Shown piece after piece: positions 21,832 through 31,896 of a stretch of 64,000 nt of DNA; position 1 is the first letter of the stretch; every line of letters starts with the position of its first letter. The stretch is from Fasciola hepatica (taxonomy: Eukaryota > Platyhelminthes > Trematoda > Plagiorchiida > Fasciolidae), in NCBI GenBank assembly GCA_948099385.1, contig CANUEZ040000165.1, positions 818,501 to 882,500 on the forward strand, in the 5' to 3' direction. The notes beneath the pieces are model-generated. The model saw only the letters and a list, made by a program, of their open reading frames with translations, had not been told where the DNA came from and did not search any database. A program made the position numbers and the translations under genes.

Positions 21832-23208
21832 GTATGCCCAGTCCAGGATGGTACCTGTACCCCTGCTTAAGTCCACCTTATCCTCATATCCAACAGTCTT
21901 CACATCATCCGCAAAAATAAAGCTAGGCGATTGAAGAGGGGATGCAAGGTCGTTAATAAACAACAACAATAGGACTGGGCCTAGGACGGACCCTTGAGGT
22001 ACACCACTGGTGACATTCACCAACCTGGAACACCTGTCCCCTATTTTGACGTAAAACGTCCATCTTGCATGGCAAAAGATGATGATTAAGGGAGTCGAAA
22101 GCCTTGCTAAAGTCGAGTTAGCATACCTCCACTTGTTTACCTTCGTCCAGTCATCGAGTTACTTCATCTAAGAAGCACAAGAGATTGGTCAGACAAGATC
22201 TATCTTTCAGGAATCCATGCTGGGCCGGACTTAGAATTGGAGTGCTCCAGTAAGTGCTGACAGATGTGGGCACGGATGATCTTCCCCGGGTTTTTACATA
22301 GGATGCCAGTTAGGCTTACCGGCCTGTAGTTATGCATAGCCGACTTAGGTCCACTCTTATGTATTGCCACGACGGCCGCAACTTTCCAGTCTTGAGGCAG
22401 CTTACCCTGGTCCAACCTGGATCTGTTCAGCCTGCATACCGGTGGAGCTGTGATATCCGCCAACGGCTTGATGATAGCTGGATGAATGCCATCTGGGCCC
22501 GCTGACTTGTTGCTGTTTAATTCCTGTAGGTACTTACGCACGCTTTCCTCTGAGAGATTTAGCTCGTTTAACTGAGGAGGAGGATGCACCAGAGCCAGAC
22601 TGACTCGTAGGCCACTATCTATCCTATATACACTACCAAAGTATTTCCCCAGGGCGCCTGCTTTGCCCTAGTCATCAGTAACAATACCGTGGTCCCTAGT
22701 GGATAGTGGACCTACGGCATTCTCTGTTGAGCCCTTTGACTGCACATAGCTGTAGAATGTTTTCGGCTGTTGTCTTACGCACTGGGCCATTCTGAGCTCA
22801 AATCCTCGCTTGGGAGTTCGCAGAAGGCTCACAGTCTCGTTTCTAAACTTTGTATAGCGGTTCCAGGCTAGCTGACTGCCGGAAGCTTTGTACTGGTTCC
22901 AGCTGCAGTTTCTACTTTTGATGGCTGTTTCAGCCTTCCACCACATGGGTCTGCCCTCCTCACTCCTTCGTTTCAAGGGTGCGAACTCTTCATGTAGGGC
23001 AATCACGGATCCCTTTATGACCTGCTAGCGCTCTTCGACAGTAGCCCCCTCTATCGTATCCCAGGTCAAATCCATCGCCCTATTACGAAGCCTATCCATG
23101 TCCATACTACCGAAACGTCTGACCAGCCTTGAAGATTCAGTACCTTGGGTTGCCGCATGCATATGGCGATTTTGACACACGTGGTCACTCTTGCCCAGCG
23201 GTGCACAG
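21832..23208 (-). pseudogene. CR1-like LINE-3, right inverted arm extending further into RT
   Basis: From 23,208 to 22,485 this repeats the left arm in inverse orientation; from there it continues beyond it: HPAIIKPLADI, DWKVAAVVAIHKSG, NYRPVSLTGI, a palm motif in another frame (DFSKAFDSLNHH, near 22,100), VTSGVPQGSVLGP and FADD near 21,920. It ends at the truncated gypsy B LTR. Multiple stops and frameshifts occur, including those shared with the left arm. Upstream, sequence beyond 23,208 belongs to the LTR of gypsy C. Confidence 0.85.
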
Positions 23209-23228
23209 TACTGCAGTCGAGACACCGC

Positions 23229-23340
23229 GTCCAACGGATTGAGCATGTACGCTGAAATAAAAATTTTGAAATTATGGAAGTGTACATTACAGGTCTTCAG
23301 GAATTGAAAGTAGTTAGTATACCACATTTTTCCCCTCCGA
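23229..23340 (-). repeat. Partial 3' LTR and purine tract of gypsy C
   Basis: Minus TCGGAGGGGAAAAA (23,340-23,327) is followed by the LTR start TGTGGTATAC. The following 98 bases align with 30,130-30,030. The LTR is cut off where the inverted LINE-3 arm begins. Confidence 0.7.
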
Positions 23341-23398
23341 TGTTTTTAGTTTAGATCACAGCAGTCACGAATGTGTACACTTCATGATTTCGGAGATT

Positions 23399-24805
23399 TT
23401 ACTGCCGTACTGTTTGCTGTTTATTTGCGAGCGATGACTGGGGCGTGTTGTTAGGAATATATTGACCTAGCGCTTTTGTGTGAACGGGGTCATCAGTGTT
23501 TGTGTGATGGTCTGATATGTTATCTGTGTCTGACGCAAAAACATGTGTATCGTCAGGATTACGATGCTGTTGCTCTTTTGGAGCAAGGTTGTGAATAGAA
23601 GCTGTTTCTACACGCCCGTCTGGTAGACGCACGTGCGCAAACCTTGGGTTACATTCGGCGAGTTCCATTTTGTCAACAGCAGGTTCATACTTCGACAAAC
23701 AGACATGGCGCCGCATGTAGACTGGTCCGAGAACAGTAAGCCGGCTTGGTAAAGAGACTCCCGATGTGGATTTCCTGTTGTATCATAGCAAACGTTCGTG
23801 TGGGGTAGCGTTCGTAGCAGTGCACAACAGGGAGCGAAATAATGGAGTGCATCTGGAAGGACGGTTTCCCATTCGGTGATAGGCAGAGACCTGGATTTAT
23901 TGGCGAAAGAGATACAACGCCATATGGTACCATTTAGGCGTTCTACTTGCCCATTAGACTGGATTATACGCTGTCGTTCTGCTGGTCACAATTCCTTTAG
24001 CATATAAGAAATGTTTCTGTTGTTCAGACATGAACGAAGCACCGCGGTCTGAGTGGATGTACGAGGGCAGGCCAAACATAGAGAACAATTAGCAGAATCT
24101 GTCAATGATAGCTGACGCCGTCATGTCCTGGCAAGGAAAGGCGCATGAAATACTTGTCAGTTGTCGTAAGTAAGTACCTATTACGAGTAGCCAAAGGCAG
24201 CGGACCTTTGAATTCAACATTTAAACGTTCGAATGAAGATGTGACTTTGATCATGTTTCCAGTAGGTATTTTGTAAATTATCGGTTTTAGCTCAGCGCAG
24301 ACAGAGCAGCTTGATACCGTTTTCTCTACATCCTCAACTGAGAAGGGGAGATTTATGGATCGTACAAAGTGTATCAAACGGACTATTCCAGGATGGCATA
24401 GTTATGTAAATCCTTCAGTGTAATATCATATGCGGAGCCGCAATACCCACGCGATAGTGTATCGGCTGCTTTGTTGTCCTCACCGCGACGGAAAACCACG
24501 TCAAATTTGTAACACAATAGTTCGATGCGCCAACGCTGTACCTTATCATTCTTTACTTTCCCCCGGTGATTTATATCGTACATAAACGCGACGAATCTTT
24601 GGTCCGTAATTAACTGAAAGTGTGCGCCAAGTAAATAATGCTGCCACTTTCGGACGGGCTCAACAATGGCATACGCCTCCTTTTCCACCGATGAATGATG
24701 TCGCTCACTAGCCGTCAATGTTCTAGAAAAGAAAGCAACTGGTCTACCACTCTGCGTTAGTACTGCAGCAATAGCGATGCCAGAAGCGTCAGTCTTGAAC
24801 ACGAG
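23399..24805 (-). pseudogene. Gypsy C pol: RNase H, integrase and C-terminal tail
   Basis: RNase H is open from 24,823 to 24,383: FKTDASGIAIAAVL, RPVAFFSRTLTASE, AFMYD, and DNKAADTLSRG. The integrase zinc module follows (SSCSVCAELKP, 24,102-24,377), with FKGPLPL where the first catalytic Asp would be expected (the usual D before F/L is E here), then frame changes. The tail (23,716-23,399) has LAECNPRFAHVRLPDGRVE, homologous to the tail of gypsy D (LISCNPHYALVKLPD). Several frameshifts between 23,700 and 24,100 make it non-functional. Confidence 0.8.
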
Positions 24806-24815
24806 GAGTGACTTT
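24806..24815. repeat. Target-site duplication of RTE-A copy 1, left
   Basis: GAGTGACTTT here recurs at 28,668-28,677. Removing everything between restores a continuous gypsy C reading frame (minus: DLKS then LLVFKTDASG). Confidence 0.8.
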
Positions 24816-27800
24816 GCTATCACGACGAGACTGCACTTTGACGTGGTGTGATGGCTTGCGCGCCTCTATGACCCAAAGAGCTATACAGGATGGCTTCCTT
24901 AAGCCGGAGATGCAATCATACCTGACAGGTCAATGGGTAGAGGTCAGACAAAGTCCAGTCTCCTGGTCCTCCAGGTTGGGGGTTGATTTGAGCTGGCAAC
25001 TCAGTCGGGAAAACCAGTGGAAGAATAATTGATCCAAGCAAATGGGCTTCCATTAAGCCATCCCGCTGCCTTGCGGATAGGTTCTTGTCAGAACTAAAGG
25101 CTTTGGATGAGGACCCTAATCGTTCTCCTGCTTTGTGGCTGGACACCCTAGCAGTACCCGTCCAACATCTCCCATGAACTGCACAAATACAAAGAATTCC
25201 ATACTGCATCGGTCGTCGCGCAGGCTAATCAGGACCGCGCTGCCCATTGCATCGAGCGGAGTGGGTAGTGATAATTGGTCTACTGCTCAGAGTTCCCTCT
25301 CTGTTATTCAACCTTTGTCTTCTGTCCCTAACCATCCCTCTTTGCCCCATCTATCCACCCATAATGCTCCCACTGATAACACGGTCGATGCTCGCAACGA
25401 TTCACTGTCAAACAGTGTCGGGAATAATCCTCTGTCTGGTAACTCACATTTTCTCAAGCCTCGTCAGCCTCTGAATCTCGGCTCCTTCAACGTGCGTACA
25501 CTCATGCAGGCCGGTCAGCAGGCGTGCCTAGCCCTCACAATGAACTCTCTGAAGATTGATGTTTGCTGCTTAAGCGAAACGCGTATCCAGGATTCGAGCA
25601 GTGTAATTCAACTGACTGCTCCTGGTATCTCATCGAGGTATATTCTTCGCACCTCAGGAGACGAAGCAGCTAGAGCTGTGGGTCAACGTGGTGTAGGAAT
25701 TGTCTTGACTGACAAGGCTGAGGCTGCCCTATTAGACTGGATCCCTGTTAACAACCGTTAATGTGCTGTGATACTCCAAGGGTCAGTCGGCGTTCGAAAG
25801 GATAGTTGTGTTAAACGCAATTTGTTCGCGATCTCGGCGTACGCCCCAACGGACTGCAGCTCAGACTTGCAGAAAGATGAGTTCTATGATGCCCTCGCCA
25901 CTCTCGTTCGCAGCAGTAAAGGTTCCGACATTGTAGTGCTAGCTGGTGACTTCAATGCACAAGTTGGCAAACTCAGTGTGTCAGAAGCCTGTTTAGGTGG
26001 GCGTTGTGCTTTACCCGCTGAGCGCACAGATAACGGGGATTGGCTTCTCCAATTTTGTGCAGACAATCGATTGTTCTTGTCTAGCACAAATTTCCGACAC
26101 AGCTCGCGTCGCACAGCGACATGGCGCTCTAACTCTACAGGTACTTTGAGTCAAATTGACCATATCGCCGTAAGCTACCGATGGCGCAGTTCTGTTCAGA
26201 ACTGTAGATCTTACTGGTCCACGTACGTAGAGTCGGACCATGCCTTAGTTTTAATGCGATTATCTCTCCAGCTCCATGGCCGTCGTCGCAAACCGCAAAC
26301 CGGATTAGCCGTGCAACGTTTGTGTGATCCAGACATTTGCACCCGTTATGAGCAGAAGTTAGCACATGAGCTAGGATCCACGGAGAACAGTAATGTAGAT
26401 GAGCATTGGGCTCATATCAAACAAGCGATGCACTTTGCAGCAGGTTTCGCCTGTGGTCCTCGATCCGTTGTCCATCAGAGACACTGGATCTCGCTAGAGT
26501 CGCTGAGTATAATGGAGCAAAAGCGTCAGCTTTCGAACCGTAAGGAGATGAATAAGATGCGGAGAAAGCTGCAAAGACAAGTTACGCGAAGCCTTAAGAA
26601 GGATCGCGAAAATTGGTGGATCAGTGTAGCCGAAGAAATGGAAGTGGCAGCTGCTTCAGGTAACAGTCAAAGACTGTTCAAACTTATTCGTGACACCGGT
26701 GGACGGCGAACTCAGGTCAGTGAAACGATTTGCAATAGGAATGGAGAACCCATCCATAACAAACAGCAAAGGCTTGACCGATGGGCCGAGTACTTCAAGG
26801 AACAGTTTAGCTGGCCGCACGCTAGTGCAGTTACTCCCGTGTCAACAACTGTGACTTCTTGGGTGGTATCAATTGAGCCCCCATCAGAAGTAGAAGTAGA
26901 GTCATGCATTCGATCAATAAAGCCAGGGAAAGCGGCAGGTCCCGACGAACTTCCTCCAGTTTTTTTCAAACTGGGTGGTAAGGCGTTGATAAAATCACTA
27001 ACCGCCTTGCTCCGTGACATTTGGAAGGAGGAGCGTATTCCGTTAATATGGAGCGATTCATCGATTGTTCCCATCTTCAAGAAGGGAATACGCAATGACT
27101 GCAGTAATCATCGTGGGATTAGCTTAATCCCGATAGTCACCAAAGTATTAGCTTCGATTTTGCTGCACCGTCTTACACCGGCTCGCGAGAGGAATGTCCG
27201 CGAACAGCAGGCTGAATTCCGCCCAGGTCGAGGATGCATGGACCAGATTTTTACTCTTCGCCGACTACTTGAAACGCGTCACACGCACCGCCGACCAACA
27301 ATAATGCTTTTCTTAGACCTGAAAGGCGCCTTCGATTCAGTTGATCGAACATCGCTTTTCAGTACTCTTCATCGAAAAGGTATGCCCCAGAAGTTCGTGA
27401 ACCTAATGAGATCATTGTATTCTCATACTTCTGGCCGCGTAAGGGTTTACGGTGAACTATCCGGTCGGTTGGAAACGACCAGTGGTGTTCGGCAGGGATG
27501 CCCTTTGTCTCCATTCCTTTTTAACTTCGTCATGGACGAAATAATGGAGAGTGCTTTGCAAAATCTTAAGGATGTAGGGGTCGAACTAGGAGATAGTGAA
27601 AAGCTATGTGACCTAGATTGCGCAGACGACGTTGTCTGCTTGTTCGAATCCACGGAACATGCTCAGCGTGCACTAGATAATCTCGCAAGAGCTGTAGCTC
27701 CATTCGGCATGCGCTTTGCACCTTCAAAGTGCAAGGTGATGTTACAAGACTGGAGGTCAACGATTCCGAGCTTGATGCTCGATGGGGAGGTGCTGGCAGT

Positions 27801-28667
27801 TGTCGATCACTTCATCTACCTCGGTAGCTGCGTGACGACAGATGGGAGCACAGTAGTAGAGGTTAGTACGCGGATATCCAAAGCTCGAGCGGCGTACGCT
27901 GGACTGAAGCACTTGTGGCGCCGATCGGATATTTCAGTGAAGTTGAAAGGTCGTGTATACTGTGCCACTGTGCGTTCAGTTTTGTTGTATGGTTGCGAAA
28001 CTTGGGGTCTGCGTGCTGAAGATATTCGTCGTCTTGAGGTTTTCGACCATCGATGTTTACGTAGTATCGCTAGGATTGGGTGGAATAGCCGAGTAAGCAA
28101 CGATGAGGTAAGAAAGCGAGTATTGGGTGCTAATTCAGAGAACGTTTTATCACAGCGTATCCAACTTAGTAGACTTCGTTGGTTGGGACACGTGTTACGT
28201 ATGGCAAACACACGTCTACCGTACCGTGTCCTATTCTCCGCCCCTCCTAGGGAGTGGAAAAGACCACGTGGAGGTCAACAGATGACGTGGCAGCGAGGAA
28301 TGAGAAAATGTACAGCAGACTTAGGAAAAGTAGGTGCTTCACGTCTTCGTGGTTGGGGTCCAAAAGATCCGTCTACCAGTTGGCTGGAGTCACTGAAGGA
28401 TATGGCTGCGAACCGCGAACAGTGGAGATCGCGTTGTCACTTTCTATCGAATCAGAATGTTTGATCGGTGTACGTTTGTACAGTTAGACTGTGTATTCCG
28501 TGTGTTGGCTACTAGGGCATTCTTTTCTTTTCCCACCCACGTAGGTCCAGTCCCTGTCCATCTTGTATATTCATACTTTTTAATTCAACGTGCAACATGG
28601 TGAGAAAGGCAGTGGTCAGTGGGACTTGCCCTACTGTTTAACGCTGTACGATGATAATGATGATGAT
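24816..28667 (+). mobile_element. RTE-A copy 1: nearly full-length RTE-clade LINE
   Basis: A 3.85-kb element inserted in gypsy C, flanked by a 10-bp duplication. About 350 bases of 5' leader precede the EN-RT frame; the 3' UTR (28,465-28,650) carries a block seen in seven other copies in this window and ends in ACGATGATAATGATGATGATG, a short (GAT)n tail typical of RTE elements. The simple tail and the duplication make this a genuine target-primed insertion rather than a rearrangement. Confidence 0.9.
25174..28464 (+). pseudogene. RTE-A copy 1 EN-RT, one nonsense codon, CADD active site
   Basis: A single frame of about 1,097 codons from the ATG at 25,174, broken only by taa at 25,759-25,761, where copy 5 has a Leu codon. 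EN: LGSFNVRTLMQ, CCLSETRI, AYAPTDCSS, LAGDFNAQVG, ESDHALV. RT: GKAAGPDELPP, IVPIFKKGIRNDCSNHRGIS, FRPGRGCMDQIFTLR, LFLDLKGAFDSVDR, GVRQGCPLSPFLF, and LDCADDVVC, where YADD is the norm. The C-terminal domain has LYGCETW, VFDHRCLRSIARIGW and RWLGHVLRMA, diagnostic of the RTE clade. Loss of the Tyr and the early stop suggest it is immobile, although otherwise intact. Confidence 0.9.
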
Positions 28668-28728
28668 GAGTGACTTTAGATCCACTGCTGACATCACGGA
28701 TCTCGACAGTTCGTCCTTCATTGACTTG
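28668..28728 (-). pseudogene. Right target duplication and gypsy C pol remnant between RTE copies
   Basis: Begins with GAGTGACTTT (28,668-28,677). The minus strand then reads KDELSRSVMSAVDLKS, matching the linker before RNase H in gypsy D (RLKLDMESAMIVTVDY). It is thus the severed neighbour of the 24,805 end. Confidence 0.75.
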
Positions 28729-29352
28729 TCATCATCATCATCATCATCGTACAGCGTTAAACAGTAGGGCAAGCCCCACTGACCACTGCCTTTCTCACCA
28801 TGTTGCACGTTGAATTAGAAAGTATGAATGTACAAGATAGAGAGGGAGTGGACCTACATGGGTGGGAAAAGGAAAGAATGCCCTAGTAGCCAACACACGG
28901 AATACACAGTCTAACTGTACAAACGCACATCGATCAGTCATTCTGATTCGACAGAAAGTGACAAGACGATCGCCACTGTTCGCGGTTCGCTGCCATATCC
29001 TTCTGTGTCTCCAACCAACTGGTAGACGGATCTTTTGGACACCAACCACGAAGACGTGAAGCACCTACTTTTCTTAAGTTTGCTGCACATTTTCTCATTC
29101 CTGGTTGCCACGTCATCTGTTGACCTCCACGTAGTTTCTTATACTCCCTAGGAGGAACGGAGAATAGAACACGATACGGTAGACGTGTGTTTGCCATACG
29201 GAACACGTGCCCCAACTAAACTGGATACGCTGTGACAAAACGTTCTCTGAATTAATACCCAGTACTGGATTTCTGACCTCAGCATTGCCTACTCGGCTAC
29301 TCCACCCGGTCTTAGCGGTGCTACGTAAACATTGGTGGTCGAGAACCTCAAG
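28729..29352 (-). mobile_element. RTE-A copy 2, 5'-truncated
   Basis: Its 3' end starts with (TCA)n at 28,729 and the shared 3' block, then the C-terminal RT region (GHVFRMANTRLPYRVLFSVP, NLEVLDHQCLRS) up to 29,352, where gypsy C gag resumes. It lies tail to tail with copy 1, only 61 bases apart, so the two 3' blocks form a long imperfect palindrome. Confidence 0.85.
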
Positions 29353-29920
29353 ATTGCGTGACCCTTCAATCTTAATACGAAGAGTCAGACGGGTGAAATG
29401 AATGAGATTGATGGCAAGCCGTTTCCAACAAACGAGCTTATTCGTAGCCAGTATCGAAATCCAGCGACCTGTTTTCCAGAAGTCGCTATCGAATGATGTT
29501 AGATTGCATTTCACTGATGAACGCATCGCGTATAGCGTCGTTTTGGTTTTGTTCGGCTGTGACAGATTTGAAAGCACAGTCTTTTGCTAACAATTTTAGC
29601 TTTTGTAAAAACTGGTGCAGAGTTTGACCTGTTTCCTGTTTACAAGAGGACAACACATGCCGAGCAAAAACCTCGTTTTCCGGTTTTATGCGAATTTTCT
29701 CAAGAGTATCGATCGCAGTTTCGTACGTTTTGCACTGGGCAATGTATTCGTATGCTGATGACGTGACGTAGTTAATGAGAACAGCGAGCTTGTCCAAATC
29801 AGGCGTTGAAGATTTAGCGATTAAAGTATTGAATGTGCGAAACCAATGTTTCCAGGCCGTTGATGACGTTTGTGACGAAGGGTCAGCATCAAGATGTCCG
29901 GGTCGTAAAATTTTGTTCAT
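29353..29920 (-). pseudogene. Gypsy C gag
   Basis: The ATG at 29,920 opens a 145-residue frame (AWKHWFRTFNTLI, LDKLAVLINYVTSSAYEYI, ETGQTLHQFLQKLKLLAKDC, AIRDAFISEMQSN) of the capsid type found in K02A2.6-like gypsy elements, continuing in broken form (RQRLLENRSLDFDT) to 29,353. No zinc knuckle remains because the 3' part is missing. It directly follows the 5' LTR, and pol of the same lineage lies beyond the RTE insertions. Confidence 0.7.
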
Positions 29921-30130
29921 TGCTGAACGAATAAGTTGTTTAGTATTGCGAATAGTTATTATATAATGTTTCGATCAAACAATCATTACGTCAGAGTGAG
30001 AAAATTAAAAGCCCAGAGTATAGGCTTTATCCGTCCAACAAATTGGGCATATACGCTGAAAAAGAAAATGTGAAGATATAGAAATGTGAATTACGGGTGG
30101 ACAGTAATAAGAAGCAGTTAGTACACCACA
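29921..30130 (-). repeat. 5' LTR region and leader of gypsy C
   Basis: On minus it starts TGTGGTGTAC at 30,130. The first 100 bases align with the 3' LTR piece at 23,229-23,326. The LTR end and primer-binding site could not be fixed. Confidence 0.6.
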
Positions 30131-30139
30131 CATCTCATT

Positions 30140-31891
30140 ACGCCAGCCAGTCGCATCGAATTGGCGTCCATCGCCCCAGCACAAGTACATGATCCAGAAG
30201 TCAAGCAGCTTCGTCACAACAGCTCTCTTCACCTCGAACCGGTGCCACTCACTTCATCGAAGAGCACGATGTTGTGCGACGTGTCACAAAGTGCTTCCCG
30301 TCTGCTAGTACCATTTGGGTTCAGGAAGGGCGTCTGTAAGACGCTGCACGGATCGTCACACCGCGGCATACGAGCCTCGGTTAAATTCGTGACTGGGCTT
30401 TTCGTGTGGGCAAAAATAACGAAGGATGCAAGTGAGTGGGCACGTAGTTGTCTAGAATGTCAGCAACCTAACGTGCACAGAAAGTCCTCTCGATACGTTC
30501 ACTACACCAGATGCACGTTTTCATCATGTGCATGTTGACCTAGTAGGTCCTGTGTCTCCACCTAGAGTACTCACTTATTAACATCTATCGGCCGTTCTTC
30601 AAGGTAGGCTAAGGCGGTACCTTTAAGCGACTGCTCATCCGAAACAACATCACGTGCTTTCCTTGGCTGATGGGTAGTCCCATTTAAAATGCCCCGCTAT
30701 TGTGACCACGGATCGAGGAACCCGTTTCCAAGGTTTGTTTGTTCCCCCGGTGAATGTATTGGGATGCAAGCAAGTGAAAACTACGGCGTACCATCCAGCT
30801 GCTAACGGTTTGATTGGGTGTTTTCGTGGACGACTCAAAGCAGTTTTAAAAGCTAATAGGAGACGTTGGAGTGCGGCTTATGAACGTGTTTTCCATCCGG
30901 TCTCACGGCGAAATACCAACGAAATCCCCTCTATCGAAGGAATGGAGAAGACTCGAGTCGGTGGACAGATGCGGAAGTGTATTCTGTATATTGTGGTTTG
31001 GAAATGGTACCGATACGAGAAATACACGAAACATAAAGAACGCTACGGCGAAGAAGAAAGCAAACCGAGTGCATGTACAGTCGGCGAGAAACCGAAAAAG
31101 TAAAAATGATTCAAACACGAGGTCGACGGAGACCTCGGGAAAGTCAGTCCAGCTAAACGTACGCAACCGAACAAAACGGTGAGGTCAAGACCAAACGTCA
31201 GAAAAGATTGTAGAGGAAATAAATCCAAAGTGGTGTCCAGAAAACGGTCATTTTCTCAGCATGATTGAGGTCAGTAGAAGCTCATGCACACCCGGCATGA
31301 CACGAGACTGTTGCTTTTGTCTTTTTAGTCATTCGCAGTTTAGTGAAAGCCGATCTGCATTCAATTTCGAACGAGTTACTGTTTAGCTGTCCCCCTCAGT
31401 TGGCGCGGGAACTGGTTGCACCACAACCTTCGCGGCCTTTAAACTATTTCAACAACACCCAACACCTAACTCAGCATATGCGTGACCTGCATGCATCATC
31501 GACAAGAGAATAGGGCATACCAGTGTACATGCCTAAGGGACTCTTCACGTGCACACACGTCTTGTTGCATATGGACAGCACACCGCACTCGCTTCAGGCC
31601 CGCATCGAGTTCTAGACCGGATAAAAGTGTTATATCATAGAGTTTAAGGGTAAACGAGAAACGATTTTCATAGATAGACTCAAACCCGATTTCGTGGAAG
31701 TGGATACGCCACTTGATTCACCGCAACCATGCCCAACACCAACTGTCATGTCCGCGCCCGGGTCTACAGTATCAGCAAGCACGGCTTCAACAAACCGCAA
31801 AACCTCAGTACAGCGCGATCGTCGCGGTCGAATCGCGCGAAGACCTGTACGTTTCGTAAACACCGTTTCTGTTACACCCAAACACGAGTAA
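30140..31891 (+). pseudogene. Gypsy E: integrase and pol tail of a CsRn1-like element, interrupted by a solo LTR
   Basis: From 30,161 the frame follows gypsy B pol: [15 protein letters not shown], the HHCC module (GSSHRGIR, CLECQQ), then after a frame change TTDRGTRFQGLF and TTAYHPAANGLIGCF (the catalytic Glu of the usual VERF is Gly here). At 30,854 the integrase is cut by an LTR and resumes at 31,279 (SLVKADLHSISNELL, LARELVAPQPS). The pol tail is near 31,650-31,891 (IDRLKPDFVEVD, RRPVRFVNTVS) before a taa. 5' part and LTRs are absent; its left end meets the gypsy C LTR. Confidence 0.82.
30855..31278 (-). repeat. Solo LTR of the gypsy A family
   Basis: About 424 bases align along their whole length with both gypsy A LTRs but with many more differences. 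It is flanked by AGCT at 30,851-30,854 and 31,279-31,282, a 4-bp duplication normal for gypsy integration. Deleting it with one AGCT restores integrase codons across the join. A solo LTR arises by recombination between the two LTRs of a full insertion. Confidence 0.8.
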
Positions 31892-31896
31892 CATAT

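Larger units (their letters stand above)
23209..30130 (-). mobile_element. Gypsy C: second gypsy lineage, split by two RTE insertions
   Basis: Minus-strand pieces of one element in correct order: 5' LTR (30,130 downward), gag (29,920-29,353), RTE-A copy 2 (29,352-28,729) occupying the place of protease and most RT, a short pol piece (28,728-28,668), RTE-A copy 1 (28,667-24,816), RNase H-integrase-tail (24,805-23,399), purine tract and a partial 3' LTR. The two LTR pieces (30,130-30,030 and 23,326-23,229) are recognisably similar. The RNase H type (RPVAFFSRTL, VEKEAYAIVE, KWQHYLLG, TDQR) differs from gypsy A/B and matches gypsy D, marking a separate Ty3/gypsy lineage. Confidence 0.8.

Noticed and set aside
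26712..27095. 127-codon minus frame
   Set aside because: Antisense shadow of the RTE-A RT; the same frame recurs at 41,492-41,890 only because the RT is duplicated.
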